Positions 1 through 7,600 of a stretch of DNA of 17,020 bases are shown here, piece after piece; position 1 is the stretch's first letter; each line of letters begins with the position of its first letter. This DNA is from Blautia sp. (GTDB lineage: Bacteria > Bacillota > Clostridia > Lachnospirales > Lachnospiraceae): positions 1 through 17,020 of the forward strand of contig JAFOJB010000056.1 of the NCBI GenBank assembly GCA_017420455.1, in the 5' to 3' direction. The translations under genes were made by a program, and so were the position numbers. Below the pieces are notes generated by a model. That model did not search any database and was not told the DNA's origin. It saw only the letters and a program-made list of their open reading frames with translations.

Positions 1-9
1 ACAAGGAGG

Positions 10-81
10 GAACACAGGGGGACGGTCCTTTTGTGTTCAAACAACACAAAAGGACCGTCCCCCTGTGTTCCCCCTGTGTTC
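10..81. repeat. Paired inverted GGGGACGGTCC-type intergenic repeat
   Basis: A 29-base unit at 10-38 is followed, after a 4-base spacer, by its near-perfect reverse complement at 43-70, giving one large palindrome. The last 11 bases of the second unit (60-70) are duplicated at 71-81. Each unit is itself partly self-complementary (GAACACA...TGTGTTC outside, GGAC...GTCC inside), so RNA or single-stranded DNA could fold into hairpins. A solo copy occurs at 3408-3434. Repeats with this GGGGACGGTCC core are, to my recollection, scattered through Clostridia and Bacilli genomes. A REP-like element mobilised in trans is my inference, because no transposase is present here. Confidence 0.85.
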
Positions 82-154
82 CTGCAGTCAGGAAGGCTGA
101 CAGACATCCTGAAAACACATGCAATCCCCAGCCAGCGAGGCCGTGAACTGTAAC
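82..154 (+). repeat. Dispersed intergenic repeat, copy A
   Basis: This stretch begins CTGCAGTCAGGA and ends GTGAACTGTAAC. It aligns with gaps to the reverse complement of 10251-10319: both share CTGCAGTCAGGA, then a CACAT block, CAATCC, GCGAGG and a final TGAAC(T/A)GTAA. Both copies are intergenic. It looks like a non-coding dispersed repeat of the genome. Its mobility and function are unknown. Confidence 0.6.
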
Positions 155-193
155 CGTACTCCCGCTGAATATGGGAAAGCAGAACGGTCGCTG

Positions 194-222
194 TTGACGG
201 TGATGATAAAAATCTATATAAT
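194..222 (+). promoter_or_regulatory. Sigma-A-type promoter of the GGDEF/EAL gene
   Basis: TTGACG at 194-199 and TATAAT at 217-222 are separated by 17 bases, close to the sigma-A/sigma-70 consensus. A second TATAAT at 229-235 lies just downstream. Transcription would start near 229, leaving an untranslated leader of about 65 bases before the preferred ATG at 296. Confidence 0.75.
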
Positions 223-283
223 ATCAGTATAATATCCAGAAGGTTATAACGAAAGAGTGGTACGATACCTGCGGCACAGAGGA

Positions 284-290
284 TGGAGGA
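284..290 (+). promoter_or_regulatory. Ribosome binding site that decides the start at 296
   Basis: TGGAGGA lies 5 bases upstream of the ATG at 296. The in-frame GTG at 257 has only a weak purine stretch before it. The 13 extra residues it would add (rich in Arg, His and Trp) do not resemble the start of a GAF protein, so 296 is preferred. Confidence 0.7.
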
Positions 291-295
291 CATTC

Positions 296-2974
296 ATGAA
301 TCGAAACGAGAACCTGAGCGCACTGAACAGAGCTTTTGATAAAGCATTTGCCCATACTGCGTCCAGAGAGACTCTGGCAGATCTTTTAAGCTGCCTGGGG
401 GAGGAGCTTTCCTGCGACAGGATCAGTATTTTTGAGATCAATCCGGACGGAACATGTGACAATACCTACGAATGGTGCCAGGAAAGCATGCTTTCCGAGA
501 AGGATCTTCTCCAGCATCTTCCGGTTTCCTGGCTGGGCCACTGGAAGGAACGGCTCTTAAGGGACGAGATCATAGTCATTCATGATATGGAAGAAATCCG
601 GGCCACTGATGAAGATATCTATATGGTTTTCAGGGAACAGCAGGTGCATTCGGTGATCGTATCGAAGCTGGCGTTTCATGGCAGCAGCCGGGGCTTTTTT
701 ATTCTGGAGAATCCCGGCGTTCCTGTTCTGGAAGAGGCGGAAGAGATCCTGCCCGGCATGCGCTATATCCTGTCTTCCCTGGTATACAGCGACCACCTGA
801 TCCGCAGGCTGGAACAGATCGGGTACGTGGACAGTCTGACAGGCGCCGGGAACCGGCTCAGCCTGCAGGAAAAGCTGGAAAGCACGGACGCGGGGGACGG
901 TGTGGGGATGATCTACTGCGATGTGATCGGATGGCTGGTGGAGGATGGGAAGCCGCAGCACCTGGAGCATGAGCAGATGCTTCTGCACGCCAGCAGTATT
1001 CTGGAAACCCTGTTTGAGTATAATGAGGTTTTCCGGGTCTCCACAGGAGAGTTCCTGGTGATGGTCTGTCAGGTGGAGGAGGAGCTGTTTCTGGAAAAGG
1101 CAGATATCGTGAAACGGCTTTTTCAGGAGCAGGATCTTATGGCAGCCTGCGGCATTCAGTGGACGGAGCATCTTACGGACACCTATGAAGCCATGATCCG
1201 CAGGACCCACCTTCTGATGTACAATGACAAGAGAGTTCTTCTGAAAGAACACGAAAACAATGTCTGGGGAAAAAAGGAGCTCTGGGAGTACCAGGAGAAT
1301 GCGCAGATCGCTCTGTATCACGGGGATGTGTTTTTCAAGAAGGCGGAACTGTGGCTTTCTACCCTGATGGACGAAAATGTGCTTACCAGTGTCATCGATA
1401 TCAATTATTTCAAGCTCTACAATGATATTTTCGGCAGAAAGGCCGGAAATCTGTTTCTGGAATCCATCGCGGAAAGTCTGTCCTCCTTTGCCCGGGAATT
1501 CCGGGGGATCGCGGGTTATCTGGGCGGGGATAATTTCTGCCTGATGCTGCCCACAAAGGAGGATGCTCCGGAAAAGCTGGTGCCCTTCCTGAAAGAGAGG
1601 ATCGGGACCATGAAATATACGGATGGATTCGCGCCGCTCTTTGGCATTTATCTTTCCGTGGATCAGCAGGAAAGCGTCTCTACCCGGTATGACAGGGCCC
1701 TTACGGCTCTTGGGGAGATCAAGGGAAGCTATACAGAGCAGTTCCGGTTCTACAGTGAAGAGCATTATCAGGATATCCGGGAAAATAAGCTTCTTCTCAT
1801 GAACGTGAAGAAGGGGCTTCCCAAGGGAGAGTTTCTGTTCTATCTGCAGCCCCAGGTTCATGAGCGGACCGGGAAGATCATCGGCGCGGAAGCCCTGATG
1901 CGGTGGAACCGGGACGGAGAGATCGTGTCGCCGGGGCGTTTTGTGGAAATGCTGGAGAAGAGCGGGTATATTTTCGCGGTGGACTGTTATATCTGGGAGG
2001 ATGTCTGCAGATGGATGAGAAGCCTTCTGGACCGGAATATGCCGCTGCTGCTGTGCTCCGTGAACGTTTCCAGAGTGGATTTTTATTTTACGGATATCGC
2101 GGATCATTTTATCAGCCTTGTGAATAAATATGACCTGGATCCCTATTATCTTGGGATCGAGATCACGGAAAGCGCCTTTACCGACAATAATGATGTGATC
2201 CAGAAGGCGGTGACAAGGCTCCATGAAGCGGGCTTCCGCATCCTGATGGATGATTTCGGCAGCGGGTCTTCTTCCTTGAGCATGCTGCATTCCATGAACC
2301 TGGATGTGCTGAAAACGGATGTCCGGTTCATGAGCCGGAAGGAATCCGACAGCAAGGCCATCAGTATTGTGGAATCCGTGATCAGCATGGCGCATATGAT
2401 CGGGATGCTGGTGGTCACAGAGGGCGTGGAGACCGAGCATCAGCGGGACAGCCTGATCCAGCTGGGGGATAATTATGCCCAGGGCTTCTATTTTTACGAG
2501 CCGATGCCGGTGGAAGAGTTCGAAAGGCTTCTCCTGGACGAGAACAAGATCGGAAAGCCGCCGGTAAGGGGCGGCCGGATCATGACGAATCATCTGCGCT
2601 TCCGGGAGATGATCCACGAGGGAATGCTGAGCGATACCCTGCTGGACAATATCATAGGTCCCGCGATGATCTTTAAGGAGAAGAAAAACCAGCTTTCCCT
2701 GATCCAGGTGAACAATTCCTTTACCAAGGTGACGGGGATCCATCCGGAGGATCTGCATGCGATGCAGAATTTCATGGATGCCTTTTCGGAGGAAGAGCAG
2801 GAAAAGCTCTGGGAGGTTTTCATGAAAGCCCACGACCATCCTCTGGAGGGCTCGGAGGGGATCATTTCCGGGAATCATCTGATGATGGAGAAGCCCGGAA
2901 ACATGCGGCTTCGGATTTTCCTTCTGTATTCCTGCGACGACCACAAGCTGTACATGGGCACGCTGCAGGAATGA
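296..2974 (+). CDS. GAF-GGDEF-GGDEF-EAL-PAS cyclic-di-GMP signalling protein (probable phosphodiesterase)
   Basis: This 892-residue cytoplasmic protein has no signal peptide or membrane segment. Order seen: GAF-like sensor about 20-170; a first GGDEF-type domain from about 177 (DSLTGAGNR entry) whose active motif is STGEF at 249-253; a second GGDEF domain with DINYFK and GGDNF at 410-414 but no RxxD inhibitory site; an EAL domain with EAL at 532-534, NVS, EITES, DDFG at 652-655, LKTD, EGVE and AQGF; and a PAS-like tail from about 785. All acidic, Asn, Lys and Gln residues expected for EAL catalysis are present. I therefore infer hydrolysis of c-di-GMP to pGpG, with the GGDEF domains inactive or serving as GTP-binding regulators. 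It has its own promoter and ends at a terminator, so it is probably monocistronic. The signal sensed by GAF and PAS is unknown. Start chosen by the ribosome binding site at 284-290; an in-frame GTG lies at 257. Confidence 0.92.
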   Translation: MNRNENLSALNRAFDKAFAHTASRETLADLLSCLGEELSCDRISIFEINPDGTCDNTYEWCQESMLSEKDLLQHLPVSWLGHWKERLLRDEIIVIHDMEEIRATDEDIYMVFREQQVHSVIVSKLAFHGSSRGFFILENPGVPVLEEAEEILPGMRYILSSLVYSDHLIRRLEQIGYVDSLTGAGNRLSLQEKLESTDAGDGVGMIYCDVIGWLVEDGKPQHLEHEQMLLHASSILETLFEYNEVFRVSTGEFLVMVCQVEEELFLEKADIVKRLFQEQDLMAACGIQWTEHLTDTYEAMIRRTHLLMYNDKRVLLKEHENNVWGKKELWEYQENAQIALYHGDVFFKKAELWLSTLMDENVLTSVIDINYFKLYNDIFGRKAGNLFLESIAESLSSFAREFRGIAGYLGGDNFCLMLPTKEDAPEKLVPFLKERIGTMKYTDGFAPLFGIYLSVDQQESVSTRYDRALTALGEIKGSYTEQFRFYSEEHYQDIRENKLLLMNVKKGLPKGEFLFYLQPQVHERTGKIIGAEALMRWNRDGEIVSPGRFVEMLEKSGYIFAVDCYIWEDVCRWMRSLLDRNMPLLLCSVNVSRVDFYFTDIADHFISLVNKYDLDPYYLGIEITESAFTDNNDVIQKAVTRLHEAGFRILMDDFGSGSSSLSMLHSMNLDVLKTDVRFMSRKESDSKAISIVESVISMAHMIGMLVVTEGVETEHQRDSLIQLGDNYAQGFYFYEPMPVEEFERLLLDENKIGKPPVRGGRIMTNHLRFREMIHEGMLSDTLLDNIIGPAMIFKEKKNQLSLIQVNNSFTKVTGIHPEDLHAMQNFMDAFSEEEQEKLWEVFMKAHDHPLEGSEGIISGNHLMMEKPGNMRLRIFLLYSCDDHKLYMGTLQE

Positions 2975-3005
2975 GAAAGGAAGGAGTTTTTGCGCCGGAA
3001 CCATG

Positions 3006-3055
3006 AAAAAGGCGGCTCTGTTATCTGATCAGACAGATAACAGAGCCGCCTTTTT
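3006..3055. terminator. Bidirectional Rho-independent terminator
   Basis: Perfect 17-base arms (3011-3027 and 3034-3050) enclose a 6-base loop. AAAAA lies on the left flank and TTTTT on the right, so the hairpin reads as an intrinsic terminator on both strands. It sits between the convergent GGDEF/EAL and TSCPD genes and can end both transcripts. Confidence 0.93.
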
Positions 3056-3076
3056 CCCTGTACGATCGATAAAGCC

Positions 3077-3328
3077 TCAGGCACCGAGGGCCTGGTCGAT
3101 GGCTTTGGAAAGCTGATCCGCGCAGGAAGTGCCCCTGCCTGCGCAGTCATTGCCGCGCAGGATATCGGCCGCCTTTTTCGCGTCGGTTCCTTCCAGAAGC
3201 TTTGAGATGGCGGAAAGGTTTCCGTTGCATCCGCCGGTGAATTTCAGATTGTAGATCTTTCCGTCCTCCAGGTCAAAATTGATCTTCTTTGAACAGACTC
3301 CGCTGGGTGTATAGGTATGGTTTGTCAT
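3077..3328 (-). CDS. Small TSCPD-domain protein (TIGR03905-type)
   Basis: An 83-residue protein with the signature of the short TSCPD family: GGCNGN at 32-37 and TSCAD at 67-71, with Cys at 12, 34, 62 and 69. The same domain occurs at the C-terminus of adenosylcobalamin-dependent (class II) ribonucleotide reductases, where its cysteines are thought to act in metal binding or redox. Stand-alone copies like this are common in Clostridia and have no proven function. Length matches the family, so it is complete. A GGAGG site lies 7 bases before the ATG. A good promoter lies upstream at 3363-3391, and it shares the bidirectional terminator at 3006-3055. It appears to be a single-gene unit. Role in nucleotide metabolism is only an inference from the domain. 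Confidence 0.88.
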   Translation of the reverse strand: MTNHTYTPSGVCSKKINFDLEDGKIYNLKFTGGCNGNLSAISKLLEGTDAKKAADILRGNDCAGRGTSCADQLSKAIDQALGA

Positions 3329-3362
3329 AAAATAGCCTCCTTACTTTGACTGGGTTCGGGTA

Positions 3363-3391
3363 ATTATATCAGAAACCCGGGGAAATTTCCA
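3363..3391 (-). promoter_or_regulatory. Probable promoter of the TSCPD gene
   Basis: On the minus strand, TGGAAA (3386-3391) and a perfect TATAAT (3363-3368) are 17 bases apart. Four of six -35 bases match consensus. Transcription would start about 25 bases upstream of the ATG at 3328, which leaves room for the GGAGG site. Confidence 0.6.
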
Positions 3392-3407
3392 GAGAAATGT
3401 GCTGGTG

Positions 3408-3434
3408 ACACAGGGGGACGGTCCTTTTGTGTTC
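3408..3434 (+). repeat. Solo copy of the GGGGACGGTCC repeat
   Basis: Twenty-seven bases are identical to 12-38 in the paired element at the window start. This single unit lies 14 bases beyond the stop codon of the HAD gene, between it and the TSCPD promoter. The identity over 3.3 kb of otherwise unrelated sequence marks a dispersed repeat. Its hairpin could also protect or end the HAD transcript. Confidence 0.85.
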
Positions 3435-3448
3435 CCTTGTCGTCTTTG

Positions 3449-4192
3449 TCATACCTGGCACAGCTGCATGACTGCCGACAAAAGTTCGGCGGGATTTCCG
3501 GGGGCTGCCTGCGCGGGAAGAATTTTCTCCGGCGGGGCGGCAAATTTCCTGGTATACCAGATGGAATGCCAGCCGGCGGCTGCAGCGCCTTCCACATCGT
3601 GGAAATAGCTGTCCCCTACCAGCCAGGAGGCATCGGGAGTACAATCCAGGATCTGTTCGGCTTTCCGGAAAATCTCCGGATGAGGCTTTGCCGCGTCCAT
3701 TTCGCCGGAGATGCACCAGTATTTTTCCGGGATCCAGCGGGAAACGCCGAGAGAAATCAGCTTTCTTCGCTGGTGGCTGGCAGGTCCGTTGGTAAGAATG
3801 GCGGCAGGGATGCCATTGTCCACAAGATACTGAAGGACTTTGTCGATCCCCGGTTCCAGAGAAATCTGGTCGAGACAACCGGCAAAGCAGCGTTCAAAGG
3901 TAAGCGCTTCTTCCGCAGAGACTTCCCTCCCGAAATCCCGGAAGGCATGGGTGATCCGGTAGATGTAGGATTCCTCCAGAGTCATGGCACCATTCTGGGA
4001 AGCTTCGAAAACCTCGTCGCCGTAACGGCATCTGGCTTCAAATACCCCCTTCCAGTCCAGAGTAAAATGCGGCGCGAAGATTTTCTCGCATGCCAGAACA
4101 AAGGGCTGGCTGCGCTCATACAGGGTGTCGTCCACATCGAAAAATACAAAAGGGATTTTCTTTGGGGAGGGAAAATCCGGGGAAACTGGCAT
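3449..4192 (-). CDS. HAD superfamily hydrolase (HAD-IA, phosphatase-like)
   Basis: A 247-residue cytosolic enzyme with all four HAD motifs: motif I DVDDT at 19-23 (nucleophile Asp19, general acid Asp21), motif II LTNG with Thr134, motif III Lys169 in AKPHPEIF, and motif IV GDS at 193-195 with Asp199. A helical C1 cap lies between motifs I and II (about 26-115), as in the HAD-IA group that includes YjjG-type nucleotidases and phosphoglycolate phosphatases. It should remove phosphate from a small metabolite, but the substrate cannot be read from sequence. A GGAG site lies about 8 bases before the ATG. It is transcribed away from the polysaccharide operon and is not linked in function to either neighbour by any visible feature. 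No convincing terminator follows; the GGGGACGGTCC repeat lies just downstream. Confidence 0.9.
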   Translation of the reverse strand: MPVSPDFPSPKKIPFVFFDVDDTLYERSQPFVLACEKIFAPHFTLDWKGVFEARCRYGDEVFEASQNGAMTLEESYIYRITHAFRDFGREVSAEEALTFERCFAGCLDQISLEPGIDKVLQYLVDNGIPAAILTNGPASHQRRKLISLGVSRWIPEKYWCISGEMDAAKPHPEIFRKAEQILDCTPDASWLVGDSYFHDVEGAAAAGWHSIWYTRKFAAPPEKILPAQAAPGNPAELLSAVMQLCQV

Positions 4193-4437
4193 AAACAGGG
4201 CTCCTTTCCGTGCTGTACCGCTTTTTATGGCATTTCCGCCCAGGCTGCGCTGGCCTCGCCTCCGGCCCGGTCATGCGCTAAACGCGTGCCACTGGCAAGC
4301 AGCGCCGTCAATCATCGATGTCCGCATCGATTCAGTTCTCCGCCTTGCCTGAACGGATTTATCGTTCCTTCATACAGCCATTATACAACAGAACTCCCCT
4401 ATATTACCAGAAAAACAGATTGGTTACAGTTTCCGGC

Positions 4438-4459
4438 GTTACAGTTCGTGAACTGTAAC
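4438..4459. repeat. Perfect palindrome with 10-base arms (GTTACAGTTC)
   Basis: GTTACAGTTC and its exact complement GAACTGTAAC flank a 2-base centre. The right arm with its preceding GT repeats the end of copy A (143-154, GTGAACTGTAAC) and resembles the end of copy B near 10251. Its place 38 bases upstream of the -35 box at 4497 would also suit an operator. The repeat reading is favoured because the motif recurs near unrelated genes. Confidence 0.6.
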
Positions 4460-4496
4460 AATGGCTCCTCGTACCTCCCTTGTTTCAACCTGCCCA

Positions 4497-4525
4497 TTGC
4501 AATTCCGGGAAAATACAAGTAAAAT
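4497..4525 (+). promoter_or_regulatory. Probable promoter of the polysaccharide operon
   Basis: TTGCAA at 4497-4502 and TAAAAT at 4520-4525 are 17 bases apart. This predicts a start near 4532 and a leader of about 75 bases before the ATG at 4607. Confidence 0.6.
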
Positions 4526-4606
4526 AGAGTATCCGGTTCGTGAACGGCATTCTGCGGCAGGCAGAAAAGTTTCTTACCGGAAAACTATCAGAAAAGGACA
4601 AACTCT

Positions 4607-7600
4607 ATGGAAAACAGGCTTACACTTTCACATGTGAAGGTGAAAAAAAACCGGCTCGATTATCAGTATGAGCTTCAGGGTGATTGGAAAGAGCGCTTTG
4701 TTCCTGAAGAGAAATGTTTTGCAGAATATTCGTTTGATCTGGAAGGGCTTCCCCCTTCCGTCCTTGTGCTTCCGTTTCTTGGAAGGGTACTGCCGGAAGC
4801 CTTAAGATGCCGCGCAGAGGTCGTCGTGCCCTGCTGTGATGCAGATTTTGCCCAAAGCGTGGAACGTCTGCGGGAAGGGATTGCAAAAATGCACCCCGGT
4901 TTTTCGGAAGCCGGAAGGCTTCTGCCGGAGAAGACGGTGGAAACGGAAACGGTTCCGGGAGAGGGCAGCATCCTGCTGTTTTCGGAAGACCCGGATTCCT
5001 ATGCGGCATTGGTCCGCCATAAGGGAGAGATGCCGGAGCTCAGTCTTTTCTGGGGAGATGAAATCCCTCTGAGAAATCATCCGGACTGGGATCTGTTTTA
5101 CAGAAGAACCAGAAAAAGCGCCGAAGAATTCGGCGTCGATTTCCACATGATCCGGACAGATACAGACCGGGTGCTGAAGAAAGCCGAAAAGGGAATAAAT
5201 CCGGAAGGCGTTTCGGAGGCAGTCATGCAGGAGGAAGAGATTTCCGGGGAGGCATGGGACACCTTCTGCCATCTTTTTCGGCGGCTTCTCTTTGCCGCGC
5301 CGGCAGCATGGTACAGAGAAAAGAGCAGGATCCTGCTTCCGTCGCTGCATGTCAGAAAGGAGACAGAAGAAGAAACGTATCTCTCTCTGCTTTCGGAGGT
5401 GCGGTTCTTCGGAACCGTTCCCGCAGGGGAAACCGGGTTTTCTGCCGGGGAAGATATCCGTTACCTGAAAGACTTTTCCGGACGGACCCATACAGTCCTT
5501 CCCCTGGATCTGGAGTCCATGGAAAGGAAAGCCGCGGATCCGGCGGCAGAAAAGGCGGCAAAGCCGGAGGACATACCGGCAGATGCGTCTGGAGGCACAG
5601 ACACCGGCAGAAAAGAGGAAAGCCCTGTCTTTCCGGCCAGATGCTTCCTGTTCGGGACACCGGATCACGGCAGCCTGGGAGATCACCAGATCGTGGAATC
5701 CATGAAGGAATTTCTGGCCTCCTTTGCGCCGCAGATGCAGGTACAGGAAATCTCCATGGGAGAATACAAAGAAAAAAAGGAACGCCTGAAGAAACTGATC
5801 CGGAAAAACGATGTGCTTCTTCTTCCGGGAGGAGGAGCTTTTGGAAACCTGTGGCCACGAGGAGATATCCTGCGAAGAGATGTGTTTGCTTCCTGGCCGG
5901 ACAATCCGAAGCTTATGTTCCCCCAGTCGGTCTTTTTCACGGAGGATGAAGAGGGAAGAACACTGCTGGAGAAGAGCCGGGAGGTCTACAGGGGGGAAGA
6001 AGCCCTGCTTTCTTTCCGGGATCCCGTTTCCTTTGAAACCGCAAAAAAGAACTTCTCCTGCAATATGGTCCTGGTGCCGGACATTGCAGCATGGTCTGAC
6101 AGGAGGTATCTGGGAAAGCACACCGGGCGGGAGGGTATTCTGTTTCTCGCAAGATCCGACAGGGAAAGCGTGCTGGACAGGGATACCTGGGAGGAGATGC
6201 AGGAGGAGCTTCTGGCGAAAGGCTGTCGTGTTTCTGAAAAGGATATGGTGGTGCATCCTCATGTGTCAAAGGCCAGCCGCCGGGTGCGTCTGGATACGAT
6301 GCTTCAGGAGATCGGTTCTTCAGAGGCCGTGGTCACAGACTACCTTCACGGTATGATTTTCTGCGCCATCACGCAGACGCCCTGTGTGGTTCTGGGAAAC
6401 CGTTATCACGATATCCGTTCCTCCATGAGCTGGTTTGAAAACCTCCCGTATATCCGCTTTCTCGATGATCCGCAGCAATGCTTCCGTACCCTGGAAAGCG
6501 TGATCCATGCAGAGAAACCGGTCTATCCTCTGGAAGAGATGAGAAAGCGGTTTGCGCCGCTTCTGGAAATGACGGAAAAGACCTTTCTGAAGGCCGGAAA
6601 AGCAGAGACCGGCGTAAAGAACCGGAAGCCTCTGGTAACTGTCCTCATTCCCGTCTATAATACGGGGAAATTCCTGGCAGAATGCCTCACCAGTGTGACA
6701 GGCCAGAGCTACAGGGAGCTGGAGATCATCTGTGTCGACGACGGTTCTACAGACGACTCTCCCCAAATTCTGCGTTCCTTCCAGGAGCAGGACGGGCGGA
6801 TCCGTGTGATCACACAGAAGAACTGCGGGGTGTCAGCCGCAAGGAACAACGGCATAGACCACGCCTCGGGAAAGTATCTGTATTGCCTGGACAGCGATGA
6901 CTATCTGGAAACAGACGCGCTGGAAAAGATGGTTTCCCGGATGGAGGCGGAGGAGCTGGATCTTCTGCAGATCGACAAGGAGCCCTTTGGAGAGAAGGAG
7001 CATGCGCAGGCTCTGGAGCATTACCGGTATCTTTACGCCAGGATCTATGAATATCCGGATCTCTGTACCGGGCCGGAGCTCATGCGGCTGCTGATGGACC
7101 GGGGAGAATACCAGACCTCGGCCTGGGGATATATGACGACGCTGGAGCTGCTGAAAAAACACAATATCCGCTTTATCGAAGGAATCCTCCATGAGGATAA
7201 TACCTATACCTTCCTCTGCTATATACATGCAGAGAGAGCCGGACACCTGGCAGAAACATTGTATCACAGGAGAGTTTCGGAGGGCTCCATCACCATGAAG
7301 CCGGTCACCTTCGAAAACGTGAGAGGCTATTTTCTCTCCTTCCTGGAACTGGAGCACACCATTGGCAGGATAGAAGGGCTTACCGAAAAAGAAAAAGAGG
7401 CAGCCGGCACGGCGCTGCAGAGAATGCTTCATAATGCCAGGATGCAGTATGGAAAGCTTTCGGAGGAAGAGAGGAACAGGCGCACTGCCCTCTCCGCGGA
7501 GGAACGGATGCTTTTCCAGGCGCTGGTACTGGACAGCTCGCTCATTGAGAAGGCGGAAAAGAATGAGGAGCTCCAGAAACGGCTGGAAGAGGCATATTCC

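Larger units (their letters stand above)
4193..4606. other. Divergent intergenic region rich in small inverted repeats
   Basis: About 410 bases without a supported gene separate the HAD gene and the polysaccharide operon. The left part (4230-4380) is GC-rich with short hairpins, for example ATCGATG at 4314-4320 pairing with CATCGAT at 4325-4331 around a TCCG loop. It may be a dispersed Clostridial repeat; I base this on resemblance only. The right part is AT-richer and holds GGTTACAGTT at 4422-4431, a palindrome at 4438-4459, TTCGTGAAC near 4537-4545 and the promoter at 4497-4525. On the minus strand TATAAT at 4380-4385 could be the HAD -10 box, but no good -35 is present. Confidence 0.55.

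Noticed and set aside
257..295. GTG start at 257 for the GGDEF/EAL gene
   Set aside because: Weak ribosome binding site and an atypical Arg/His/Trp-rich extension, whereas TGGAGGA precedes the ATG at 296.
557..3004. Long minus-strand open frame across the GGDEF/EAL gene
   Set aside because: It has no recognisable domain, is rich in His, Gln and Pro as expected for an antisense frame, and the plus-strand gene has clear motifs, promoter and terminator.
4125..4352. Small plus-strand open frame over the HAD start and the GC-rich intergenic segment
   Set aside because: It overlaps the HAD N-terminus in antisense, has no ribosome binding site and ends in probable repeat DNA.
3437..4522. Plus-strand open frame of 361 codons across the HAD gene
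   Set aside because: It is antisense to a gene with all four HAD motifs, starts at a repeat and has no ribosome binding site.
4802..6262. Minus-strand open frame of 486 codons in the polysaccharide gene
   Set aside because: Antisense shadow without known motifs; composition mirrors the coding strand.
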